Shown here in pieces: positions 1 through 8,937 of a DNA stretch of 64,000 bases. The notes below the pieces were generated by a model. It was given only the letters and a program-made list of their open reading frames with translations. It searched no databases and had not been told where the DNA came from. Numbering within the stretch: position 1 is the first letter of the stretch; every line of letters begins with the position of its first letter. The DNA comes from Gilliamella sp. wkB108. Its GTDB lineage: Bacteria > Pseudomonadota > Gammaproteobacteria > Enterobacterales > Orbaceae. The translations under genes and the position numbers were made by a program. Location: contig NZ_LZGM01000118.1 in NCBI RefSeq assembly GCF_001690195.1, positions 1-64,000 on the forward strand. Direction: 5' to 3'.

Positions 1-96
1 TGTTAAATCCTACGTAATATCTCTTAAAATGCTGTAGTTGAACTTAGTTATATAATTGTATAAATTATATCTAGGTTAAATTTGGATTTTAATATT

Positions 97-1479
97 ATGA
101 AAAAAGCATTTCTATGTTTGCTATTGTTGATCAGTACAGCAAGCCAAGCCACAGAGACCTCTCTTGATTATGCTTATGGTGCAAAAATCAATTTAATTGA
201 TGATTCAAGTATGTATTATCGAATAGATCTGACCAAAGATGTTTATACACAAACCATTTCTAGTCAATTAAATGACGTTAGAGTATTTAACCAAAAAGGA
301 CAACCAGTACCCTTCTCTTTAGTCAATGTTTATCAACAAAATGATCAGAGTGAAACATTTCCAGCAACGATCTATTCATTAGACGAAAGTCGAAAAGTTA
401 ATCCAGATGACAGTTCTGAACAAGATCTTGAGAGATACAATATTAATATCAATAGTAAAGATGTCCAAATTAACCTCGATAAAACAATCAATAAAGACGG
501 AAATAGTTCAACTTATTTATTGCAAATCCCAGATAATATTGAGTTAAAACAAGCAATAAATAATTTATCGATTAATTTTGATGCAACCACAAATCAAAAT
601 TGGCAAGCTACCGCTAATTTAATGTGTAGTAATGATTTAAAAGATTGGCAATTAGTAGTGGATAATGTACCACTTATGTCACTTACTGATAACAATAATA
701 ATCAATCACTTAAACTAAATACAATTGATATTCCTTCATATTATAACAACCGCGCTCGCTATTGGATTATCGTATTAAAAGCAAAACAAAAGCCAGTACC
801 TAATATTAAAACTGTTGAATTTACGACTAAAAATAATCGTTCACAAGTCGCATTGTTTCCCATCGATTTCAAGCTAACAGATTCAACTGATATAGAAGCG
901 ATTTATGATTTACCTTCTGCGCAACCAGTGAAAGAATTATCGATTCAACTTGCTAATACTCGTTCAGTATTACCGCTTAGCATTTACTTTAAGACAAGTC
1001 GTGATAATACAACATGGCGCAAACTGAATGATTATATTATCCGTAGAGTTGATGAAGGTGATGAACCCCAACGAATTACTTTACATAGTGAAGGTTTAAA
1101 TATCAAACAACTCCAAATCAAAGCTATCAATGCCAGTTTTGATGAAGCACCAAAGATCACTGCTTTTCGTGACCGGATGAGTATTATCTTTAATAGTAGT
1201 AATAATGGACCTTTTGTTTTAGCTTGGGGTTCGATTAAGGCAACTTCAGCTTCACTGTCAGAACAAGAATTACTTTCAAATTCACAATCAGCAATTGATT
1301 TACCACAAGCGTATATTGGTGAGAAAGTTGAACTGGCGGGGGAAAAAGCATTAACACAAATTAATGATGATTCTTCCTATTTTCCTAAATGGATAATTTG
1401 GATTTGTTTAATTGCAGGCGCTGTGTTCTTAATTATCTTAGCGTTAAAACTTATCAATGAGATTAAAAAAACACAGTAA
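97..1479 (+). CDS. DUF3999 family envelope protein, function unknown
   Basis: The protein resembles the DUF3999 family of envelope proteins, whose role is not established. I chose the ATG at 97 because it opens directly into a signal peptide (Met-Lys-Lys, a Leu/Ile run, then a Ser-Gln-Ala cleavage site near residue 18); an in-frame TTG at 82 would put charged residues ahead of it. The middle (about 25-425) is an Asn/Asp-rich, probably beta-rich periplasmic region. One membrane segment lies near residues 432-452, followed by a short Lys-rich tail, so the protein is probably anchored by its C-terminus. DUF3999 genes are often found next to a DUF2339 multipass membrane protein; such a partner would lie left of base 1 and cannot be seen. 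It converges on glnS across a shared terminator. Confidence 0.75.
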   Translation: MKKAFLCLLLLISTASQATETSLDYAYGAKINLIDDSSMYYRIDLTKDVYTQTISSQLNDVRVFNQKGQPVPFSLVNVYQQNDQSETFPATIYSLDESRKVNPDDSSEQDLERYNININSKDVQINLDKTINKDGNSSTYLLQIPDNIELKQAINNLSINFDATTNQNWQATANLMCSNDLKDWQLVVDNVPLMSLTDNNNNQSLKLNTIDIPSYYNNRARYWIIVLKAKQKPVPNIKTVEFTTKNNRSQVALFPIDFKLTDSTDIEAIYDLPSAQPVKELSIQLANTRSVLPLSIYFKTSRDNTTWRKLNDYIIRRVDEGDEPQRITLHSEGLNIKQLQIKAINASFDEAPKITAFRDRMSIIFNSSNNGPFVLAWGSIKATSASLSEQELLSNSQSAIDLPQAYIGEKVELAGEKALTQINDDSSYFPKWIIWICLIAGAVFLIILALKLINEIKKTQ

Positions 1480-1490
1480 TAAAAAGTGTT

Positions 1491-1530
1491 AAAAAAAGAT
1501 TCGCCGACGTTGGTCGGCGATAATTTTTAT
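1491..1530. terminator. Bidirectional intrinsic terminator between the DUF3999 gene and glnS
   Basis: A perfect 8-bp stem TCGCCGAC/GTCGGCGA with a GTTG loop lies at 1501-1520. It is preceded by a run of seven A (1491-1497) and followed by TAATTTTTATTTT, so it can end transcription on both strands. It separates two convergent genes. Confidence 0.85.
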
Positions 1531-3212
1531 TTTGTTGGCGCTTCATTCCAACTATCTCTTAGACCAACTGTGCGGTTAAACACTAAGTTGTCTTCCGTTG
1601 CATACTTACTGTCTAAACAGAAGTAACCTTCACGTTCAAACTGATAAGCCTGTTCTGCAATCGCATTTTGTAAACTCGGTTCAACAAACCCTTGCTTTAT
1701 AATTAATGAGGTAGGATTAATCGTTGATAAAAAGTCCTCTGCTGAGCCAGGATTTGGAGTATTAAATAAGCGATCATATAAACGGATCTCTGCCGGTTTA
1801 GCAAATTTAGCTGAAACCCAATGAATAACACCTTTAATTTTGCGTCCATCTTCAGGATTTTTATTAAGCGTTGCCGGATCGTAGGTACAATAGATAGTTA
1901 GAATATTACCTTGTGCATCTTTTTCAACTCGATCGGCACGAATAACATAAGCATTACGTAAACGTACTTCTTTGCCTAAAACTAAACGTTTGTAGTTTTT
2001 ATTCGCTTCTTCACGGAAATCCGCACGATCAATATAAATCTCACGGGTAAAAGTGACTTCCCGATGACCGAGTTCAGGACGGTTTGGATGATTTGGCATA
2101 CTTAGTATTTCATCAAGCGTTTCTGAAAAGTTTTCAATGACCACTTTTACCGGATCGAGTACTGCCATTGCGCGTGGTGCGTTTTGGTTAAGATCTTCGC
2201 GAATACAAAATTCAAGTGTACTCATTTCGACGGTATTTTCTTGTTTAGTAATACCAATTCTTTGACAAAAATCACGAATAGAAGCGGGTGTATAACCTCG
2301 ACGGCGTAAACCTGATACGGTCGGCATGCGTGGATCGTCCCAGCCATCGACAATTTTTTCAGAGACTAATAAGTTTAATTTGCGTTTTGATGTTATTGCA
2401 TATTCTAAGTTTAATCTTGAAAATTCGTACTGATGTGGACGCGCGTCAATCGTAATATTATCTAAAACCCAATCATATAAACGACGATTATCTTGAAATT
2501 CAAGAGTACAAAGTGAGTGCGTAATATTTTCAATGGCATCCGATATGCAGTGAGTGAAATCATACATCGGGTAGATACACCATTTGTTACCCGTTTGGTG
2601 ATGTTCAGCAAATTTGATGCGATATAAAACAGGATCGCGCATAACCATAAATGGCGAAGCCATATCGATTTTTGCTCGTAAACATGCTTTTCCTTCGGCA
2701 AATTTACCTTCTTTCATTTGTTTAAATAGTGACAGATTTTCATCTATACTACGATCTCGATAAGGACTATTTTTACCAGCTTGCGTTAAGGTTCCTCGAT
2801 ATTCACGAATTTCATCAGCGCTAAGTTCATCAACATAAGCTAAACCTTTAGTAATCAATTCAATAGCATAACTATAAAGTTGATCAAAATAATCTGATGA
2901 ATAACATATTTCACCATCCCACTGAAAACCTAACCATTGTACATCTTGTTTTATCGATTCAACATATTCAACATCTTCTTTAGCCGGATTAGTATCATCA
3001 AAGCGTAAATTACATTTGCCATGATAATCTTTAGCAATACCAAAATTTAAACATATCGATTTAGCATGACCAATATGTAAATAACCATTTGGCTCTGGAG
3101 GGAATCGTGTATGAGTTGTTTTATATTTTCCCGCTTGTAGATCCGCATCAATAATTTGACGAATAAAGTTAGTTGGACGAGTCTCTGTCTCTGTCGGTAA
3201 TGAACCGCTCAT
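1527..3212 (-). CDS. glnS: Glutaminyl-tRNA synthetase
   Basis: Charges tRNA-Gln with glutamine in the cytosol using ATP. This is a class I synthetase: the HIGH signature is at residues 46-49 after PPEPNGYL, and the KMSKS-equivalent loop reads TSKRKL near residue 270 (MSKRKL in E. coli, so Met is replaced by Thr). Length is 561 aa against 554 for E. coli, and the sequence matches that family throughout, including the C-terminal anticodon-binding beta-barrels. The start is supported by AGAGG about 6 bases upstream. It is transcribed alone, with its own upstream promoter region and a bidirectional terminator after the stop codon. Confidence 0.98.
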   Translation of the reverse strand: MSGSLPTETETRPTNFIRQIIDADLQAGKYKTTHTRFPPEPNGYLHIGHAKSICLNFGIAKDYHGKCNLRFDDTNPAKEDVEYVESIKQDVQWLGFQWDGEICYSSDYFDQLYSYAIELITKGLAYVDELSADEIREYRGTLTQAGKNSPYRDRSIDENLSLFKQMKEGKFAEGKACLRAKIDMASPFMVMRDPVLYRIKFAEHHQTGNKWCIYPMYDFTHCISDAIENITHSLCTLEFQDNRRLYDWVLDNITIDARPHQYEFSRLNLEYAITSKRKLNLLVSEKIVDGWDDPRMPTVSGLRRRGYTPASIRDFCQRIGITKQENTVEMSTLEFCIREDLNQNAPRAMAVLDPVKVVIENFSETLDEILSMPNHPNRPELGHREVTFTREIYIDRADFREEANKNYKRLVLGKEVRLRNAYVIRADRVEKDAQGNILTIYCTYDPATLNKNPEDGRKIKGVIHWVSAKFAKPAEIRLYDRLFNTPNPGSAEDFLSTINPTSLIIKQGFVEPSLQNAIAEQAYQFEREGYFCLDSKYATEDNLVFNRTVGLRDSWNEAPTK

Positions 3213-3287
3213 AAAAAACCTCTAATTGTATGTTTATCAATGACGAATTCTAGAAAATAGTTTGTCATTTTGCCGTGTTGGGCAAAG

Positions 3288-3315
3288 AATATAACAAATT
3301 TTTATTTGTTTCGAA
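3288..3315 (-). promoter_or_regulatory. Candidate sigma70 promoter of glnS
   Basis: On the minus strand TTCGAA (3310-3315) and TATATT (3288-3293) are separated by 16 bases, which would start transcription near 3281 and give a leader of about 70 nt. The -35 is poor and the region is AT-rich, so this is tentative. Confidence 0.35.
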
Positions 3316-3420
3316 ATGGGTAAGCTATTTATTTAGATAGGCATCATTATTTTTTTACTAAAACGGATATTACTCCGGAATATTTTTTACAAATTTTATC
3401 TGTCGCTATCAGATTAGCTT

Positions 3421-4764
3421 TTATTCATCTTCTGCTTTTAGTGAAACTACAAACCTTGCTCCACCAAGGGGACTTGTGACGACAAAAGCTTTACCATTGT
3501 GAAACTCTGCCATTAGTTTTACATAGGCTAAACCCAGCCCGTAACCACCAGTTGAGCGGGTACGGCTGGTATCAAGTCTGGCAAAAGGCATAAAAATCTT
3601 TTCACGCGAATTAAAAGGGATACCTGCACCATCATCATCAATTTCAATTACCACACTATTATGTTGTTTAGTAATATTCAATACCGCTTTATGTGTGGCA
3701 TATTTAAATGCATTTAGTAATAAATTTTTAACAATTGTTTCAACTAAATTGGTATCTATTAGGGCATTAACATCTTGGCTGTTACAGATCAATTCAAATT
3801 CTGGCGGTTTAAATAGTTCTAAAGATTGGCAAATTTTTTCACTCCACTCTTTTAAAGATACCGTGGTCAAATTCAATTCGATATTACTTTGTTGCATTTT
3901 GAAGTAATTTAAGCTGGCACTGATGAGGGTTTCTAATTCGTTTATGTCATCACTCATGCCTTTTTGCAAAAGTAATTTTTCTTGTTCATCTTGCGATTCT
4001 TCTAGCATGCTTAGCTCAAATCGCATTCTTGCCAGTGGTGTGCGTAACTCATGCGCCATTGCATGAGAGATAGTCTGGTTGGTACTGACTAAATGTTCAA
4101 TATGTGTCCCCATATTATTTAAGACATTTGCTAGTGGTTTAAATAACCATCCTTTTACATTTTCTGTTCGTGCATGCAAGTTTCCTTGTCCAAGTTGTTC
4201 GGCTGTTTGTCGAATATTGACCAAATCTTTCCATACGGCACTAAAGGCAAAATAGATCAGAATAAAGAAGATAATCGCACTAAACAATGCCCAAATAATG
4301 AGAAAAACACTTAAGGACATGGTATTAGATTCCAAGATATCTCGCATCAAAATGGGACCTAATTGCAATAAATGACCATCATTTAAGTCGATGTATACCA
4401 CCTCATTGTCGCTATCATAAGAAAAACCAAGTTTCACTAACTCTTTTTGAACTGAATCAGGCAATGATGTGTTAGACGGAAGTACTTCTATTGGATAACC
4501 AAAATAGGGTTGTAACTCTTCTACCACTTGTTCAAGTGGGCGATCTTTGTGTTCGTTGATTTGCATGCGTATTAAGTTTACTGTTCCTCGCTGAGATTCG
4601 CGAAATACAATATGATCATCAGGCATATCGGTTAATGATGAAGGTAAAGAATCAAAGACCAATAAAGCACCATAGGCAATAATACACTGTAAAGAGAGTA
4701 AAATGACTAAATAGAATATAATACGACGGTTAAAAAATAGTGGCTTGGCTAGTAAATGGCTCAA
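3421..4764 (-). CDS. rstB: RstB-like sensor histidine kinase
   Basis: Membrane sensor kinase of a two-component system. Two membrane segments (about 13-35 and 150-175) flank a periplasmic sensor of about 115 residues. A HAMP-like segment leads to the H-box HAMAHELRTPLARMRFEL, with the phosphorylated His near residue 238. The N box (NLLLNAF), G1 (DDDGAGIP) and G2 (GGYGLGLAYV) ATP-binding motifs follow. Length is 447 aa against 433 for E. coli RstB, the closest relative I recognise by sequence. The gene overlaps the upstream regulator gene by 4 bases (ATGA), so the two are translationally coupled. In enterics RstAB responds to PhoPQ and acid; whether that holds here is not visible. Confidence 0.88.
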   Translation of the reverse strand: MSHLLAKPLFFNRRIIFYLVILLSLQCIIAYGALLVFDSLPSSLTDMPDDHIVFRESQRGTVNLIRMQINEHKDRPLEQVVEELQPYFGYPIEVLPSNTSLPDSVQKELVKLGFSYDSDNEVVYIDLNDGHLLQLGPILMRDILESNTMSLSVFLIIWALFSAIIFFILIYFAFSAVWKDLVNIRQTAEQLGQGNLHARTENVKGWLFKPLANVLNNMGTHIEHLVSTNQTISHAMAHELRTPLARMRFELSMLEESQDEQEKLLLQKGMSDDINELETLISASLNYFKMQQSNIELNLTTVSLKEWSEKICQSLELFKPPEFELICNSQDVNALIDTNLVETIVKNLLLNAFKYATHKAVLNITKQHNSVVIEIDDDGAGIPFNSREKIFMPFARLDTSRTRSTGGYGLGLAYVKLMAEFHNGKAFVVTSPLGGARFVVSLKAEDE

Positions 4765-5489
4765 TGGTTATCCCCTTCTCGCAAAAATAAGTAGCCTTTA
4801 CCTCGCACGGTTTTGATTCGTGACGGATTATCCGGATCATCAAGTAGTTTACGACGAAGTCGGGAAATACGAGCATCAATTGAGCGATCACTACCATCGA
4901 AGTCGATTCCTCGTACCTGTGAAAAAATATCATCTCGCGATAAGATCTTACCTGCATTATTGGCAAGTAGCCATAAGAGATCAAACTCGGCAGTAGTTAA
5001 ATCAATTTCTTGATCTTCTAATAATACTTTGCGATTTTCGCTATCAATCACTAGATTATCAAAAACAATGGCTTTGTTACTTGGTGAAATAAGTATCTCT
5101 TTACTACTTTCTTTGTCTGATTCTATCTGTTTTCGCCGTAACAAAGCACGAATTCGGGCAAGAAGTAATCGTGGTTCGACGGGTTTTGCCAAATAATCAT
5201 CAGCGCCTAATTCTAAACCAACAATTTCATCAATATTATCTTCACTGGCGGTCATGATGAGAATATAGTTATTAAACCATCCGCGGATATCACGACAAAT
5301 GTCAAAACCTGATTTTTCCGGTAACATGACATCTAAAATAACCAGATCAGGATTCAATTTCTGAATTTTTTCTTCTGCGCCGTCACCACTATTATGCCAG
5401 TCAACCGTGTACCCTTGGCGTATAAGATAAACTTGAATTAGATTGGCTAGTCGCTGGTCATCTTCGATGATTAGTATTCGTTCACTCAT
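4761..5489 (-). CDS. rstA: RstA-like OmpR-family response regulator
   Basis: DNA-binding response regulator that partners the kinase encoded immediately downstream. The N-terminal receiver domain (about 1-120) has the acidic pair EDD at 9-11, the phospho-acceptor Asp at 53 (VILDVMLP) and the conserved Lys in the YLAKP segment. The C-terminal winged helix (about 140-240) ends with the typical RIKTVRGKGYLF. Length is 242 aa, as in E. coli RstA, which it resembles most; CpxR is a more distant alternative. It is divergent from the HAD phosphatase gene across about 155 bases. Confidence 0.88.
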   Translation of the reverse strand: MSERILIIEDDQRLANLIQVYLIRQGYTVDWHNSGDGAEEKIQKLNPDLVILDVMLPEKSGFDICRDIRGWFNNYILIMTASEDNIDEIVGLELGADDYLAKPVEPRLLLARIRALLRRKQIESDKESSKEILISPSNKAIVFDNLVIDSENRKVLLEDQEIDLTTAEFDLLWLLANNAGKILSRDDIFSQVRGIDFDGSDRSIDARISRLRRKLLDDPDNPSRIKTVRGKGYLFLREGDNH

Positions 5490-5645
5490 TTTATGTACTC
5501 ATTACTGTGTTTTGTAATTCGTGATACCTCATTATACAGACAATTTTATTGCCGTTACAAAATATATACAAAGAGCCTACAATATTTGAAGTCACTCTGT
5601 GAGAGAATTTGTGCCATTATCTATAAATTGGTTATTTTTTAAGAA

Positions 5646-6374
5646 ATGAATACTTTTTCATCGATTGCAAACCATCTTTTTAATCCATCTTATACTCAAC
5701 ACCAAACCCCGATTGTTTTGTGTGACTTTGATGGTACCATTAGTGTGAAAGATGTGACTGATACTTTACTCAGTCATTTTGGTCAAGATGGCTGTGATGA
5801 ACTTGAAGAGTTATGGGTTAACGGCAAAATTGGTTCTCAAGAGTGTATGAGTAAACAAATTGCCTTAATGGATGCCAGTCTTGATGAACTCAATCATGCT
5901 TTGTCACAAATCAAAATTGACCCAACATTCAAATCATTTATTGATTATACTGAGAAAAATCATATCCCTGTGCATATTGTCAGTGACGGGTTAGATTATG
6001 CTATCCAATTTATTTTAAAACGTCATGGTATGGAGCATTTACCGATTTTTGCTAATAAGTTAATGCATGATAATAATCGCAGTTGGCGCCTTGAATTTCC
6101 TTATGCTAATAAGAACTGTATTAAGCAAAGTGGTAATTGTAAGTGTAATCATGTCAAGAAACAGCAACATTTTAATCAAATACTTTATGTTGGTGACGGT
6201 ACCTCTGACTATTGTGTCTCTCATAATGTCGATTTTGTTTTTGCTAAGGATAAACTCATTAATTATTGTGAGAAAAATCAAATTGAACATTGCGCAATTA
6301 ATGGTTTTGCTGATGTAACCAAAGCATTAAAACAGGCTCAACACGCGCTTATTCCTGTCATGATGATAAAATAA
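5646..6374 (+). CDS. HAD-IB phosphatase, MtnX-like
   Basis: Predicted small-molecule phosphatase of the haloacid dehalogenase superfamily, subclass IB. Visible motifs are the nucleophile loop DFDGT (Asp27, Asp29), motif II Ser113 in VSDG, and the Mg-binding GDGTSD at 183-188. A cysteine cluster (C158, C164, C166) lies in the cap-proximal region where MtnX-like proteins often carry cysteines. No methionine-salvage genes are nearby, so MtnX activity itself is not implied. No Shine-Dalgarno is visible; TATAAA at 5622-5627 would give a very short leader. It heads a + strand operon with a hydrolase (10-base gap) and two small transporters. Confidence 0.75.
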   Translation: MNTFSSIANHLFNPSYTQHQTPIVLCDFDGTISVKDVTDTLLSHFGQDGCDELEELWVNGKIGSQECMSKQIALMDASLDELNHALSQIKIDPTFKSFIDYTEKNHIPVHIVSDGLDYAIQFILKRHGMEHLPIFANKLMHDNNRSWRLEFPYANKNCIKQSGNCKCNHVKKQQHFNQILYVGDGTSDYCVSHNVDFVFAKDKLINYCEKNQIEHCAINGFADVTKALKQAQHALIPVMMIK

Positions 6375-6384
6375 AGGAAGGGTA

Positions 6385-7212
6385 ATGAGTTCAATTCAAG
6401 ATTTATCTTATTTCCTAGAAGGAAATAAAAATGGCGTGCTATTAATCCATGGGCTGACAGGTACGCCAAATGAAATGCGTATTCTTGCTAATGGTTTACA
6501 CAAAGCAGGATTTACCGTCTATGCAGTACAATTAGCAGGTCATTGTGGTACTGAAGAAGATCTATGTAAAACAACCTGGCAAGATTGGTATAAAAGTGTC
6601 CAAGATGGTGCGGATTATTTAGCCAAACATGTTGATAATCTTTTTGTTGCCGGATTATCAATGGGCGCTCTGCTTGCATTGCAGCTTGCTGCAGATAGGC
6701 CTTTGCAAATCAAAGGGGTAGGTGTGTTTGCTCCAACATTTTATTATGATGGTTGGAGCATGCCATTTTGGGCGAAGAAGTTCTTTTTTTTATTGGTTTA
6801 TTTTAAAAAACTCGGCATTTTTCAAAAAGTCTCTTTTATCGAAAAACCACCTTATGGACTCAAAGATGAACGTATTCGAGCGGTGGTATCTGAGAGTATG
6901 CTCAGTGGTGATAGTGGCGCAGCTGGACTTGCTGGTAATCCGTTCCCAGCTTTAGCAGAGATGCAGTTATTAGCCAAACAGGTACGTAAACAGTTACCTA
7001 AAGTAACCTCTCCTTGTTTAATCATCCATTCAGGTAATGATGATATCGCCAATATTGAAACTAATGCTAAATTGGTCGAAAAACAAGTTTCTGGACCGAA
7101 AAAACTTATTGTATTAAATGATAGCTACCACTTAGTGACTATTGATAGTCAACGGCGAGAGGTAATTAAGGAGTCGGTGTCTTTTTTCAATAAAATTGCA
7201 GAAGAAGGATAA
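6385..7212 (+). CDS. Alpha/beta hydrolase (carboxylesterase-like)
   Basis: Predicted cytosolic serine hydrolase. The oxyanion segment LIHGLTGTP is near residue 20-28, the nucleophile elbow GLSMG places Ser at 92, an acidic residue follows in HSGNDD (about 219-220), and the catalytic His is at about 249 (DSYHLV). This order fits an Est30-type monoacyl esterase, but the substrate cannot be told from sequence. A good ribosome site (AAGGAAGGG) lies just before the ATG. It sits between the HAD phosphatase and the transporter pair, suggesting a processing step on a product made or exported by this cluster. Confidence 0.75.
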   Translation: MSSIQDLSYFLEGNKNGVLLIHGLTGTPNEMRILANGLHKAGFTVYAVQLAGHCGTEEDLCKTTWQDWYKSVQDGADYLAKHVDNLFVAGLSMGALLALQLAADRPLQIKGVGVFAPTFYYDGWSMPFWAKKFFFLLVYFKKLGIFQKVSFIEKPPYGLKDERIRAVVSESMLSGDSGAAGLAGNPFPALAEMQLLAKQVRKQLPKVTSPCLIIHSGNDDIANIETNAKLVEKQVSGPKKLIVLNDSYHLVTIDSQRREVIKESVSFFNKIAEEG

Positions 7213-7219
7213 AAGTATC

Positions 7220-7576
7220 ATGTCGCCATTAGTTATTTTACTTTGGGTCAGCAATATCTGTTTTGATACATTAGGACAAGTCGCCTTCAAATTTGCTGCT
7301 ATTTCGCCCAATAATCGAGATGGTTGGTATTACTGGTTAGATTTATCAAAAAATATTTGGATCTGGGTAGGTATTATTGCTTATATTGTTGAGTTCTTGT
7401 TGTGGCTAGCATTTTTAACTTTAGTTCCCCTTTCTCAAGGTGTATTACTGGCTTCATTTAATATTATTACAATTATGTTGGTTGGTCGCATTTTGTTCAA
7501 GGAACTATTAACCATGTATCGTATCATCGGTATGTTGTTAATTACCTCTGGGGTAATTTTTGTAGGGATGTCTTAA
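7220..7576 (+). CDS. Small 4-TM EamA/SMR-type membrane protein, subunit 1
   Basis: A short (118 aa) inner-membrane protein with four predicted helices, half the size of a normal EamA transporter. The ATG at 7220 is preferred over the in-frame TTG at 7196 because AAGGA lies about 10 bases upstream of it. It is followed after one base by a second protein of similar size and fold. Such pairs usually form heterodimers, as with ArnE/ArnF or MdtI/MdtJ. The Pro-Leu-Ser-Gln-Gly motif in helix 3 resembles the EamA helix-3 motif. The substrate is unknown; the neighbouring enzymes suggest export of an amino or acyl metabolite. Confidence 0.7.
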   Translation: MSPLVILLWVSNICFDTLGQVAFKFAAISPNNRDGWYYWLDLSKNIWIWVGIIAYIVEFLLWLAFLTLVPLSQGVLLASFNIITIMLVGRILFKELLTMYRIIGMLLITSGVIFVGMS

Positions 7577-7577
7577 T

Positions 7578-7970
7578 ATGGCGAGATTTTATTTAATCGG
7601 ATTTTCAGTATTACTGCTTTTTGATACTATAGCTCAATGTAGTTTCAAATTAACCGCTATCCATGCCCAACCTTTAGCCATGAGTGTCGATTGGTTGATG
7701 AGAGTTTTTACTAATCCTTGGATATACATCTCCATTGCGGGTTATATTTTAACTTTTTTTACTTGGATGACGCTGCTAAAAAAAGCGCCAGTTGGACCAG
7801 CTTTTGCCGCATCGCATTTCGAAATTGTTACTGTAATGATTGTTTCTATTTGGTTATTCCATGAACCGATTACTTTGTATAAATTAATTGGAGCAATATT
7901 AATTATCTCAGGTATTTTATTTTTAGCTGTTGCTGAAGCGAAACTTACCAAACAAAATTCTACTGTTTAA
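7578..7970 (+). CDS. Small 4-TM EamA/SMR-type membrane protein, subunit 2
   Basis: A 130-aa, four-helix membrane protein resembling the preceding gene product, with the same start pattern (Phe-Asp-Thr-Ile/Leu near the first helix) and a Pro-Val-Gly-Pro-Ala motif in helix 3 where its partner has Pro-Leu-Ser-Gln-Gly. It probably forms a heterodimeric transporter or flippase with that partner. A charged C-terminal tail (EAKLTKQN) probably faces the cytosol. It is the last gene of the + strand operon and converges on the arginase-fold gene. Confidence 0.7.
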   Translation: MARFYLIGFSVLLLFDTIAQCSFKLTAIHAQPLAMSVDWLMRVFTNPWIYISIAGYILTFFTWMTLLKKAPVGPAFAASHFEIVTVMIVSIWLFHEPITLYKLIGAILIISGILFLAVAEAKLTKQNSTV

Positions 7971-8000
7971 CCTTGATTCACATCATTTGTTTAGCCGCTT

Positions 8001-8032
8001 AGGTGGTCGATTTTATACTAAAACGCCCACCT
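8001..8032. terminator. Stem-loop between convergent operons
   Basis: AGGTGGTCGATTTT and AAAACGCCCACCT form a 12-13 bp imperfect stem with an ATACT loop. On the + strand T6 follows about 12 bases later (8044-8049). It sits between two convergent operons, where a shared terminator is expected. Confidence 0.45.
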
Positions 8033-8067
8033 TTCCTGAAACTTTTTTACAATCATTTTATCTCATA

Positions 8068-8937
8068 CTACATCAATGCTTTCAGTAGTGTCATATTAAG
8101 TTGATGTTGTTCTTGTTGCCAGTTACTAAGATTAGCTGGCGATATCGCAGGTTGTTTATCTAAGGAACTTAAGAAACGCTTAAACCAGTTAGATGATTGC
8201 CATATTGATAACTCCCCAGTAATATCGCTACCAATAATTCTTGATTTTATTGAGGTAATTGTGTCAAGGAGATGATAGGTTTGTAATTGCCCCTGATCCC
8301 AATTAGTGTGAATAACTTCTTCACTTAGCACGTCTTTATCAATCGATAGATATACTGGTTGAGTACTATGATATTGTTCTGATAAAAAATTGGCGATCAA
8401 ATCATCTGGTGATGCAAAATGCCGAAAGGCATGCCCCAAACCAATTTTTTCTGCCCAGGAAACATTGACATTTAAACTCCAATATGTGAGTTTTTTGTGA
8501 AAAAGCGGTTTCCACCTATTCTCCCAAAAATGGGTTATACCAATATCATGAGAAGTGATACCTAATACATGTACATGACTGACAAAAGGTAAACGTGTGA
8601 CATAGCTGACCCATGAACCACAATGAATACCAAATAAATACCGCATATTATCTGGGTGATTATCAAATATTACTACTTCAATAGGGTTATCTGCCGAGTA
8701 TTGCTGAGCCAGACGTTCTATAAGTAATAAGGAAATATGGTGATAATCGCCACTACCCATTAATACCGTGCCGTAATTTTCGGTTAGTGTATGTTGTAAT
8801 ATGTCTCTAAATTGCCGAAACTTTTTTTCAGAGCAACCAAAGCGAATCGTATCTTGCCATTTTGTAACATCAATTTTTTTAGCATTATTAATCTCGCCTA
8901 CACTCTGATCAAAATTGAGTATAACAGGATATCTCAT
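8068..8937 (-). CDS. Arginase/agmatinase-fold (ureohydrolase superfamily) enzyme
   Basis: Predicted binuclear-metal hydrolase of the arginase fold. The metal-ligand motifs are kept in order: GSGDYHH (His66/67, in place of GGDHS), DNHPD (92-96, the DAHxD equivalent) and SIDKDVL (Asp200, Asp202). The rest is divergent and the usual C-terminal Glu motif is hard to place (possibly GSDITGE), so the substrate need not be arginine or agmatine. Length of 289 aa is normal for the superfamily. The start overlaps the stop of the upstream acyltransferase gene by 4 bases, so the two are coupled. Confidence 0.72.
   Translation of the reverse strand: MRYPVILNFDQSVGEINNAKKIDVTKWQDTIRFGCSEKKFRQFRDILQHTLTENYGTVLMGSGDYHHISLLLIERLAQQYSADNPIEVVIFDNHPDNMRYLFGIHCGSWVSYVTRLPFVSHVHVLGITSHDIGITHFWENRWKPLFHKKLTYWSLNVNVSWAEKIGLGHAFRHFASPDDLIANFLSEQYHSTQPVYLSIDKDVLSEEVIHTNWDQGQLQTYHLLDTITSIKSRIIGSDITGELSIWQSSNWFKRFLSSLDKQPAISPANLSNWQQEQHQLNMTLLKALM

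Noticed and set aside
5646-6374. Methionine-salvage MtnX phosphatase
   Set aside because: The motifs are those of the MtnX-like HAD-IB group, but no other methionine-salvage gene is nearby and the operon partners are unrelated to that pathway.
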